From an uncultured bacterium (GTDB lineage Bacteria; Armatimonadota; HRBIN16), in the NCBI GenBank assembly GCA_938027655.1, contig CALJAP010000200.1, positions 1-46,385 on the forward strand: DNA of 46,385 nucleotides. The letters are read 5' to 3'. Positions 16,349 through 23,276 of this stretch are shown here, one piece after another (position 1 is the first letter of the stretch; each line of letters opens with the position of its first letter). A model generated the notes under the pieces. That model saw nothing but the letters and a program-made list of their open reading frames with translations, was not told where the DNA came from and searched no databases. Made by a program: the position numbers and the translations under genes.

Positions 16349-16543
16349 GCGGTATCCACCTCCTTTCTCGTTCGCGTCCCGACAAAAGCATCACGGGGAA
16401 CCCTGCCAGAGGCGAGGGCTCCCCGTACAGCAAACCTACCGCACCATCTGTGCGGAAGGTGTGACCGTCACATTCCCTTTTTCGCCTCGGCAGGTGGAAG
16501 CCCATTAAGCCCTTATCGGGCGCCTGCTTTCTTCGGATCAAGC
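16349..16543 (-). promoter_or_regulatory. L10 leader-like RNA upstream of rplJ
   Basis: The transcribed leader contains GAAAGCAGGCGCCCGATAAG and then GGGCTTAAT, CCTGCCGAGGC, which match the conserved L10-binding core of L10 leaders (GACAGCAGG.., GGCTTAAT, CCTGCCGAGG). In this RNA family L10 or the L10-L12 complex binds the leader and represses the operon. A long attenuator-like hairpin lies downstream of the core and before the ribosome-binding site, so regulation is likely by premature termination. I recognised the core by eye; no covariance search was run. Confidence 0.75.
16381..16426 (-). terminator. Attenuator-like hairpin in the L10 leader
   Basis: Bases 16393-16404 pair with 16415-16426 (ACGGGGAGCCCT / AGGGTTCCCCGT on the RNA, 12 bp with one G-U). 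The hairpin is followed on the minus strand by GATGCTTTTGTC. It lies between the L10-binding core and the rplJ ribosome-binding site. Confidence 0.6.
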
Positions 16544-16549
16544 GGTATG

Positions 16550-16578
16550 ATTATACTTCAAGAATGGAGCAAATGCAA
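16550..16578 (-). promoter_or_regulatory. Predicted rplJ-rplL promoter
   Basis: TTGCAT (16578-16573), a 17-base spacer, and a perfect TATAAT (16555-16550) lie directly after the ferritin-like gene. Transcription would start near 16543, just before the L10-leader core. Confidence 0.75.
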
Positions 16579-16581
16579 GCC

Positions 16582-17940
16582 TCAGGCGATGATGTTCGGG
16601 ATGCCATCCAGCGCAGGGGCAAGGCTTACCGGTGATGTGTTGGTGCCGCAGCCCATGAATCGCGGTCCCAGGTCCTCTACCCATTTCTCGCCCTTTTGCT
16701 TGCGGAGCTCGTTGATTTTCTCGCGAAACTCCCAGTCGGCATCTTGCACGACGGTTTTCACGTCGCGCTGTTCGCCCGTTATCTGCATGAGATGTTTAAT
16801 CCATCGGCTACCGAAGGTGACATGCGTACGCTCGTCCACGATGTCGTACTCGTGCTCGAGTGCAGAAAGCGGGTCGTTGCGCTTCCACGCAGCGGCAACC
16901 CATGCCCGCTTGGGTTCGAAGCTGCACGCCTCGCCAACCTGTGTGAGGCTGGCCAGCCGATGTAGCAGGCTGAGACTCGTCCATACCGCATAGTGCCCCA
17001 CCGGGATGGGCACGCTGTACGGGTCTACTCCAAACGCCTTCAGCCGTTCGAAGCCCATCATGGTGTGCCGTGCTTCGTCCCACATCTGGCGGATGAACTC
17101 CATGTAGTAATCGAACGGCATGTCGTACCTGCGTCCGTCGTAGACGATACTGCCCACAATGTCGATAACCGGCAGTTCGGTAAAGTGCGTGTAGGCGGTA
17201 GGTATCGCTTCGTACTCGGGCCAGTCGGGCAGGGTGTAGCGGTCGGCGCTGCGGATGGTAAAGGTTTCTTCCAGCGCCATCTCCGTAGGGTACTGCCACT
17301 CAGGATACTCTGGAATAGGCGGAGCCTCCGCAGGCGGGCGAATGCCGAAGATACCGCCCAGAGCCACCAAATGCTCACGAATCTGCTGTTCAAAGGCAGG
17401 GTCGCCGGTCCTGCCCTGTTGCTCTTTGCGCTTCAGGTAATCTGTGCCCCACTCGATGTCCCGCTTGAGGGCAGGCAGATGGAGCTCCAGCAGCTCTTTG
17501 GTGGGAGCATCGTTCACGGGAAGAGTATATCGGGCGTGCAGACTGTACGCTCGATATTGCGCGGGGCGGATCACCCGATATAACGCACCGAGAAGCGTCA
17601 CGTCATCTTTTGCGGTCATCAAATGTCGGACGAAGTTTTTCCACTGGGGAAGCACCTTGCGCTCGGCGTCGCTAACCAGAAAATCACGCAGTCGCGCCCG
17701 CATATCCCGCGCTCTCAGCATCGCGCTGTGCAGGTGATGACTCAGTTCGCACTTCGCTTCGAGGTCGGGTAACATGGCAATAGCGCCCGCCAGTGTTGTT
17801 GCCAGTTCAAACTCTAGCGAGAAGTAGTGGTGGAAGATAACCTGGCTCTCCTCCACACGGAAATAGGTCTGCCTTTTACGCTGTTTACGACCGGACACCC
17901 GTTGAGCCGCACGGTCGGCTGTGCGGTGCACTGTAACCAT
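16582..17940 (-). CDS. Ferritin-like (DUF455-type) putative di-iron protein
   Basis: The 452-residue protein contains two helix pairs with metal-ligand patterns of the ferritin-like superfamily: FSLEFELATTLAG with EAKCELSHHLHSAM in the N-terminal third, and FIRQMWDEARHTMMGFERL with LEHEYDIVDERTHVTFG in the C-terminal half. WDEARH resembles DUF455-type proteins. I infer one or two di-iron four-helix bundles. The reaction is unknown. A Pro-rich linker (~205-225) joins the halves. It has its own promoter and an AAGGGGG ribosome-binding site before ATG 17940. Confidence 0.65.
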   Translation of the reverse strand: MVTVHRTADRAAQRVSGRKQRKRQTYFRVEESQVIFHHYFSLEFELATTLAGAIAMLPDLEAKCELSHHLHSAMLRARDMRARLRDFLVSDAERKVLPQWKNFVRHLMTAKDDVTLLGALYRVIRPAQYRAYSLHARYTLPVNDAPTKELLELHLPALKRDIEWGTDYLKRKEQQGRTGDPAFEQQIREHLVALGGIFGIRPPAEAPPIPEYPEWQYPTEMALEETFTIRSADRYTLPDWPEYEAIPTAYTHFTELPVIDIVGSIVYDGRRYDMPFDYYMEFIRQMWDEARHTMMGFERLKAFGVDPYSVPIPVGHYAVWTSLSLLHRLASLTQVGEACSFEPKRAWVAAAWKRNDPLSALEHEYDIVDERTHVTFGSRWIKHLMQITGEQRDVKTVVQDADWEFREKINELRKQKGEKWVEDLGPRFMGCGTNTSPVSLAPALDGIPNIIA

Positions 17941-17942
17941 AG

Positions 17943-18257
17943 CTATTCCCCCTTTCGCTGATTTAATTTAGTGTAGCAAAATTCAGACGCGAAAAGCAAG
18001 AGGATTGCGAATAGCGAATAGGCTGGACGGCTTAATAACGACAGGTCGGTTTCGCCGGTAACAGCGAGCACCGGTTGCCCTGCCTCAGCAAGGCGTTTTG
18101 CAGCCGCGGGAAGCATACGCTCGACGTTCTCCGGATTCACCGGATGCCCCTTGCGCACGGCAAGGTCCCACCCTTCCGTGCCCAGCTCCCGTCCCAGAGC
18201 GACCAGCCCCTCGGCATCGTATTGCCGGAACATCTTGCTGAAAACCACAAGGCGCAT
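17943..18257 (-). pseudogene. 5' fragment of a sugar phosphate isomerase/epimerase
   Basis: ATG 18257 follows GAGGAGGT at good spacing, and the first ~70 residues (MRLVVFSKMFRQYDAEGLV, LGTEGWDLAVRKGHPVNPENV) match the N-terminus of xylose-isomerase-like TIM-barrel epimerases, which are about 270-300 residues. After VLAVTGETDL the similarity stops, and a hydrophobic, unrelated tail reads through the promoter region of the ferritin-like gene to a chance stop. I infer a deletion of the 3' three quarters. It is the last member of the DUF951-TPR operon. Confidence 0.65.
17970..17999 (-). promoter_or_regulatory. Predicted promoter of the ferritin-like gene
   Basis: TTGCTT (17999-17994), an 18-base spacer and TACACT (17975-17970) lie 30 bases before ATG 17940, inside the non-homologous tail of the truncated isomerase ORF. 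Confidence 0.5.
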
Positions 18258-18275
18258 TGTCAATACCTCCTCTCA

Positions 18276-19817
18276 CTACTCCAGAGGCAACATCACCCGC
18301 CTGCCGAGGATGCGAGCTATCTGCCCTGCACGACGCGCGTCCGGCGGCGAGGCGATATCGATGTTTTCGCGGTCCATATTGCGTGCCCTCTCGATAGTGC
18401 GTAGAGCCTCGTCTATCTGTCCGGCACGCGATTGAGCGTAGCTCAACACCACCAGCGTCCAGGGGGCGGTAGGCACCTGCTTGACCGCTTTCTGGGCAAG
18501 CTCCACTGCACGTCGTTTGTCTCCCGCACACAGCGACTGCCCGCACAACACCCATGCGTCGTCGGGGCGGATACGCGCCGCCAAGTCAAAGTAACGCGAG
18601 GCCGTTGTGACGGAGCCTACCGCGAGCGTCTCAAACCCCTTTTGTGCCAGAGCCTGCCAGCTCAGCGGGTTACGCAGCAGCGCCTCGCGAAAGTGGTCCT
18701 CGGCACGGGGGAACTCACGCGCTTCCGCGAATGCTGCGGTGAGCAGAGCCTCCAGTGCGTCCGAGGTCTCTCCCTGTTCATGGAGCGGAAGCAGGATGCG
18801 CAACGTCTCCGACGCCTTCATCTCGCGCAGAGCAGCATTTGCCTTCGCCAGCGCCAGCAGCGTTTTGGTCGACTCCGTTGCCTTCATCTGTTCCAGCATC
18901 GCGCGCGCATCCGACATCTTGCCTCGCAGAGATAGCGCGAGCGCCCTGTATGCTCCCACGACGCTCTTGTCTGCCGAACGTCCCTCCGCTAGATTACACA
19001 TCCGCTCTGCGTCCTGCCAGCGTCCAGCCAGCAGGTAACATCGCGCGGCAGCCAAAAAGTTCTCTGCGGTACCGCCCGCCTGCAGGTAAGCGGTCGCCGC
19101 CTCCTCCAGCCTGCCCAGCTGCGCCAGAGCACGCGCCTTCTCGAGGGGTGTTCTCGCCTGCGCGAGGTGCAACTCGCCTCCATGCAGAGCAGCTTCTATC
19201 GCCGCCCGCAGAGAAGAAAACCGCTTCTCCGGGTCCACCATCTGCGCAAAGGCGACGCGCAGGTTCGCCTGAGCCAGTGTACCATATGTTTCGGGCGACG
19301 GCAGCAGATTGACCGCCTGCTCCGCGCTGGTCACCGCCTTTTCCCACTGTGCCATGCCCAGCCACGCCCGAGCCAACAGGTAGTGCGCCTGTCCGTCATT
19401 TGGCAACAGATGCGCTGCTCGTCGCGCCGCCTTCAGCGCCTCATTCCACTGCTGCGCGGACAGGTGCTGTCGGGCTTGCTCCAGATAGAATGCCCCACCG
19501 CGCGACAAGCCGTTGTCTACTCTGTAGCGCACCTCCGTCGACGCCACGCGGTCGTTCCAATCGGTGACTCGCAGGGTCAGCACGTGCTCCCCTTCTGCAA
19601 CGGACAGGGTGTCCCACGTCCACGTATAAGGCGTTGTGGTGTCGCTGCCGACCGGATTACCGTCCAGCAAGAACTCCACACGCTTCAGTGGTTCATTAGA
19701 GGTCACGCGCACCTCTACAACATCCGACACCACGCTCCCCGCTTCAGGGGTTACCGTCAAGCGCGGCGGATACCACCATATCATACTCACCGCTGCTATC
19801 CACACCAGCATCTTCAT
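18276..19817 (-). CDS. Secreted or membrane-anchored Ig-like and TPR repeat protein
   Basis: The 513 residues start with a short hydrophobic segment (MLVWIAAVSMIWWY), then an Ig-like module (~20-100: VEVRVTSNEPLKRVEFLLDGNPVGS, HVLTLRVTDWNDR). The rest is alpha-helical TPR array (QQWNEALKAARRAAHLLPNDGQAHYLLARAWLGMAQWEKAV and later units). Such proteins act as scaffolds. The ATG overlaps the upstream stop (ATGA), and the truncated isomerase follows. No enzymatic domain is seen. Confidence 0.7.
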   Translation of the reverse strand: MKMLVWIAAVSMIWWYPPRLTVTPEAGSVVSDVVEVRVTSNEPLKRVEFLLDGNPVGSDTTTPYTWTWDTLSVAEGEHVLTLRVTDWNDRVASTEVRYRVDNGLSRGGAFYLEQARQHLSAQQWNEALKAARRAAHLLPNDGQAHYLLARAWLGMAQWEKAVTSAEQAVNLLPSPETYGTLAQANLRVAFAQMVDPEKRFSSLRAAIEAALHGGELHLAQARTPLEKARALAQLGRLEEAATAYLQAGGTAENFLAAARCYLLAGRWQDAERMCNLAEGRSADKSVVGAYRALALSLRGKMSDARAMLEQMKATESTKTLLALAKANAALREMKASETLRILLPLHEQGETSDALEALLTAAFAEAREFPRAEDHFREALLRNPLSWQALAQKGFETLAVGSVTTASRYFDLAARIRPDDAWVLCGQSLCAGDKRRAVELAQKAVKQVPTAPWTLVVLSYAQSRAGQIDEALRTIERARNMDRENIDIASPPDARRAGQIARILGRRVMLPLE

Positions 19818-20887
19818 GGCTCCTCCTCCTTACCGGCTTCAACGCTGCCACAAGATACCCTCAGCCGGGCGTATCCCCCGTTGAACAGCACGCTCGCCAC
19901 GACGGCAGGTACCTGTTGCTCGCCCGACAATCTAAAAGACGCCTCGGCACGCTCCATCGGTTTCATGTTCGCCAGCACCACTGCATCGCTATCCGCTGCC
20001 GTTTCCGGCATCAGACGCAGCGCTTTCCAGACCTGCGCACCTGCGTTTACCACCTGTACCTGCAGGGATTGCTCCTCACGCCGGACACCGATGACGATAT
20101 TCAACAGTGCGGACGAGAGTTCCGACAGCGCATCGATAAGAAGCTCCGCGTGCCCGGTTACTTCCTCTGCACCGGCGTACTTCGAGGAGACCACCCGCAT
20201 CCCACTGGCTAAAAACAGCATCCGGTGTATCCCGCGTGCGCTCATCGATACGTTGTCCCTGCGCAGGTTTGCCCGCGCCTGATACCAGTGGCTATCGGCT
20301 TCACGCATCAGCGCGGCAAGGCGAGAGAGGACGCCACGCGGCACCTCACTCTGCCACACCGCCCGCCGGAGTGCGTTCATCGCCTCGTCCACCGTCTGCA
20401 GCCTCTCCACAAAGCGCAATACCAATCCCGATCGTGCGTTCAGCCATTCAACACGTTGCACTCTGCCCGCGCTGTCCTGTCGCAACCCGCTACGTCGCTC
20501 AATAGCGGTAATCCCTCCATCACCATCCAGCGTTAGCCGTTCTGTCGTGTAGACGCCGGCGGGCAGTTCTCCGTCTATTACCACTTTCACTTTCTGCTCC
20601 GAGCTGTTCCACAGCACCAGGCTCCATATTCGGGGCAGGTGTACAGCAGCAACGCGTAGCGCATGACTACTGCTCTCACAATGCAGCCGCCCTCCGTCAT
20701 CCCACCCCACCCAGCGTGCCACGGCGTCGGTAGCGGCAGAAGGCTCGGGCGTTCCCAGAAATTGATGAAAGGGGACAGGGGGTGACTCCACTCCTTGAAG
20801 AGACCACGTGATTTTCTCTTCTGCCTGCGCAAGCACCACGCGCATGCACAACAGACCGAGCACCGCACTAATCGCCAGATGTTTCAT
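19814..20887 (-). CDS. Secreted protein of unknown function
   Basis: ATG 20887 is chosen because GGAGGAG lies upstream and the product begins with a clear signal peptide (MKHLAISAVLGLLCMRVVLAQA). The 357-residue protein looks like beta-rich flanks (WSLVLWNSSEQKVKVVIDGELPAG.. and FRLSGEQQVPAVVASVLFNGG) around a helical middle (~165-260). I do not recognise a family. It overlaps the DUF951 gene by 20 bases and the TPR gene by 4 bases, so the three form one operon, and a shared envelope role is plausible. Confidence 0.6.
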   Translation of the reverse strand: MKHLAISAVLGLLCMRVVLAQAEEKITWSLQGVESPPVPFHQFLGTPEPSAATDAVARWVGWDDGGRLHCESSSHALRVAAVHLPRIWSLVLWNSSEQKVKVVIDGELPAGVYTTERLTLDGDGGITAIERRSGLRQDSAGRVQRVEWLNARSGLVLRFVERLQTVDEAMNALRRAVWQSEVPRGVLSRLAALMREADSHWYQARANLRRDNVSMSARGIHRMLFLASGMRVVSSKYAGAEEVTGHAELLIDALSELSSALLNIVIGVRREEQSLQVQVVNAGAQVWKALRLMPETAADSDAVVLANMKPMERAEASFRLSGEQQVPAVVASVLFNGGYARLRVSCGSVEAGKEEEP

Positions 20888-21086
20888 TCTCTTGCCTCTC
20901 CTCCGGTAACCGCTGGCGCAGGCGTCGGTCAAATTCGTCACGCGGCATCAGTATTCGCCTTTGACAGCGGGCACATACCAGCCCCACATCTGCCCCCAAC
21001 CGCACTACCTGCCAGCGGTTCTCGCCACAGGCGTGAGGCTTGCGCAGCATGACGTAATCTCCTACTTGTACAGGCAGGATTCCCAT
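20868..21086 (-). CDS. DUF951 family protein
   Basis: The 72-residue product matches the small DUF951 family: VQVGDYVMLRKPHACGENRWQVVRLGADVGLVCARCQRRILMPRDEFDRRL. It has a beta-barrel-like N-terminal half and a possible zinc site (C in PHACG and CARC). Family function is unknown; members are often near ribosome-biology or replication genes. Here it heads a leftward operon with two secreted proteins and diverges from the acetyltransferase gene with 58 bases between. Confidence 0.82.
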   Translation of the reverse strand: MGILPVQVGDYVMLRKPHACGENRWQVVRLGADVGLVCARCQRRILMPRDEFDRRLRQRLPEERQENETSGD

Positions 21087-21144
21087 CCGGGCTGTCCAAA
21101 TCTCCCTTGTATCCGATGCATTCCGCTGTCGAGGGCTAATCTGT

Positions 21145-22326
21145 ATGGAGATACGTGCTCCTTATCCCAACGAACTGGACAAGATGCTGGAGCTGATGTG
21201 CCGCGCTTTTGAGCTCGACGTGGAGCTGGCACGAGATATATTTTACTCTGACCCCTTCTTTGACCTGCTGGAGCGCAGGGTGCTTGTAGACAAAGGCAAG
21301 GTCATCTCTTGTCTGACCATCGTGCCGGGCGTCATCGCGCTGGGCACTGCACGCATACCCGTTGCAGGCATTGCAGGAGTAGCCACCGACGAGGCGTTCC
21401 GTCGACGGGGATATGCGGGAGCGCTCCTGCGCGACACCATCAAACTCCTCTACGACAAAAAGATACCTCTCTCCATGCTTTACCCCTTTTCGCCACGCTA
21501 CTACCGCAAATTCGGTTGGGAAACCGCCTCGGTAGAATGGTGGTGCGAACTCCCTTCTCCTCTTCTGCCTCCCTACTCGGAAAGCCGCTTCGTGCGTCCG
21601 TATCAGGCGGGTGACCTCGAACACCTGCGCCGTCTACACGATGTTCATCTTCACAACACCGCAGGAGGCTTCGTACGAGAGCCGGCGCGCTGGCAGTGGA
21701 TTCTGCGACAAAAGTACCAAACGGTGCTCGCCGATTTTCATGGTGCGGTGGAGGGCTATATGATTTACGAGGTGCAATCGGGACGCAATCGTGTAGAGGT
21801 TCGCGAGATTATTTTTATCACATCGCGCGCACAACGGGCGTTGCTGGGTTTTCTCTCCAGCGCGAATCTGGCAGACACCATTGGCGTGTGTGCTCCGGTT
21901 TACCGCGCTCAACAGTGGAGTACCTGGTTGACCGACAACGAGGATGAACTGCTGTCACAGGTGCAGGCAGGATTGCGCCCAACCTATATGCTGCGCATCA
22001 CCCACCTGCCTGCACTGATAGAGTGCCTGCGCCCGCATTGGAGAAGCTGGCAGGGGGCGATACGTATCGTGGTAGACGATAGCTTCGTGCCAAGTGGCAA
22101 ACAAACGGCGATACTTGCTCCAGACGACAGTCAAAAACCCGTACAGGTGACTAACTGGGCACGGGGGAGTATCCAGACATGGAGCCAGATTGCGGGAGGG
22201 TATCTGCTTCCTTCGGAAGCCTACTCAGTAGGACTGATTAGCCTCTCACAGCCTGCACTCGCCGACGTGCTCGACGACATGTTCCCGAAGTGCTATCCGT
22301 TCACAACGCTAGCAGAGAGGTTCTAG
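21145..22326 (+). CDS. Eis-like GNAT N-acetyltransferase
   Basis: The 393-residue protein has an N-terminal GNAT domain (AGIAGVATDEAFRRRGYAGALLRD is the acetyl-CoA loop), then PLSMLYPFSPRYYRKFGWE, a hallmark of Eis-type acetyltransferases, a second GNAT-like domain (~150-280), and a C-terminal sterol-carrier-like domain (~290-390). Family members acetylate amines, including aminoglycosides and protein lysines. The substrate here cannot be read from sequence. The gene stands alone between divergent DUF951 and convergent vapC. Confidence 0.85.
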   Translation: MEIRAPYPNELDKMLELMCRAFELDVELARDIFYSDPFFDLLERRVLVDKGKVISCLTIVPGVIALGTARIPVAGIAGVATDEAFRRRGYAGALLRDTIKLLYDKKIPLSMLYPFSPRYYRKFGWETASVEWWCELPSPLLPPYSESRFVRPYQAGDLEHLRRLHDVHLHNTAGGFVREPARWQWILRQKYQTVLADFHGAVEGYMIYEVQSGRNRVEVREIIFITSRAQRALLGFLSSANLADTIGVCAPVYRAQQWSTWLTDNEDELLSQVQAGLRPTYMLRITHLPALIECLRPHWRSWQGAIRIVVDDSFVPSGKQTAILAPDDSQKPVQVTNWARGSIQTWSQIAGGYLLPSEAYSVGLISLSQPALADVLDDMFPKCYPFTTLAERF

Positions 22327-22329
22327 TCG

Positions 22330-22722
22330 CTAATACACCGTACGGACGTAAGGGTAGTGCAAGATTTTCCCGTCAGAAGTCACAAGAGGGCAGCCGTAGA
22401 CTCTCGCGGTAGCAACGATAATCTGATCAGCAGGGTCACGATGAAACTCGCCAGGCAAGCGAGTTGATTCAATCGCAATCTCCGGAGTAAGAGCCAGTAT
22501 TTGTACGCCAGGATAACTCAACGCCTGTTCAAACCACTCTTCTAGCGGGGAGGGCAATTCAAGACGGGCGTAGGCAGTTAGCTTTGCGATTTCCCAGCAA
22601 GATATTGCGCTAATACCTATCAGGTCTGTCTCATTGGCAGCAATAGCCTCAATCTGTTTCGGTGTAAGCTGCTCACCTCCATGTGCCCACCACACCCAAA
22701 TGTGGGTATCTAATACGATCAT
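22330..22722 (-). CDS. vapC: VapC-family PIN-domain toxin ribonuclease
   Basis: The PIN domain is complete: MIVLDTHIWVWW (first aspartate D5), ISCWEIAKL (conserved Glu), and HRDPADQIIVATARVYGCPLVTSD carrying the later acidic residues. VapC toxins cleave tRNA or rRNA with Mg2+ and are held inactive by the antitoxin. ATG 22722 overlaps the antitoxin stop (ATGA), which fixes the start; the ORF-track start at 22737 would add five residues. Length is 130 residues, typical. Confidence 0.9.
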   Translation of the reverse strand: MIVLDTHIWVWWAHGGEQLTPKQIEAIAANETDLIGISAISCWEIAKLTAYARLELPSPLEEWFEQALSYPGVQILALTPEIAIESTRLPGEFHRDPADQIIVATARVYGCPLVTSDGKILHYPYVRTVY

Positions 22723-22934
22723 CGCAGTGCCTGCCACTCATCCTCTGCTACGCTATCGAAGGGGCGTTCATAGCGAAACGGCTTGCCGCGCAGGGGATAG
22801 CGATCCAGAGTCTCTTTATGTCGCCTTGGCTGGATAACAATCACTTCCACCTTTTCCCCTGGGCGAAACGGCACTCCGCGAATGACTAACTCCCCTTCAG
22901 GCGATACGGTAGTCTCGGTCCGGTACACTTGCAT
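22719..22934 (-). CDS. vapB: VapB-like antitoxin partner of VapC
   Basis: The true start is ATG 22934 (MQVYRTETTVSPEGELVIRG) with GGGTGGAG just upstream; the track ORF from 23147 runs through upstream DNA. The 71-residue protein has an AbrB-like swapped-hairpin start (TVSPEGELVIRGVPFRPGEKVEVIVI), then a basic/aromatic tail ending in DEWQALR that would bind the toxin. Antitoxin-before-toxin order and the 4-base overlap are typical for vapBC. Confidence 0.82.
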   Translation of the reverse strand: MQVYRTETTVSPEGELVIRGVPFRPGEKVEVIVIQPRRHKETLDRYPLRGKPFRYERPFDSVAEDEWQALR

Positions 22935-22993
22935 TTTGCTCCACCCCCTGCAATGTGTCTCCTGGCGATGGCAATTTCCCCATCGCAGCGTGG

Positions 22994-23209
22994 TTACTCC
23001 TCCAGCATCTCTTTTTCGCTGGCGGGCAACTCGCGCGATCCACCCTTTATCTGCACGTAGAAGCCGTACAGCAAAAAGGGGATACTCACCACGCCGGCGA
23101 TGCGCGTTAGCCAGTGGGCAAACTGTGCCAAAAGCAGTACCACCCATCCCACAACGGATGCGGTGAGCAGAATCAGACCGATGGTCAGGTAAGCGTTTAA
23201 GCCTTTCAT
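22994..23209 (-). CDS. Small two-span membrane protein
   Basis: The 71-residue protein has two hydrophobic helices (about 7-30 and 36-53: YLTIGLILLTASVVGWVVLLLA and IAGVVSIPFLLYGFYV) and an acidic C-terminus (ASEKEMLEE). AAGGAGG precedes ATG 23209, strong support for a real gene. It follows dxs by 67 bases and precedes vapB by 59 bases. No family is recognised. Confidence 0.7.
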   Translation of the reverse strand: MKGLNAYLTIGLILLTASVVGWVVLLLAQFAHWLTRIAGVVSIPFLLYGFYVQIKGGSRELPASEKEMLEE

Positions 23210-23276
23210 GGCCGCCTCCTTGCCGAAACTCTATACCCCTTCGACACGCAGGCAGGAAGTAAAGTTTCGGCGCGTT

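Noticed and set aside
19167-20282. 371-residue plus-strand ORF
   Set aside because: It is antisense to the TPR gene and its upstream neighbour, with Arg/His/Gln bias and no motif.
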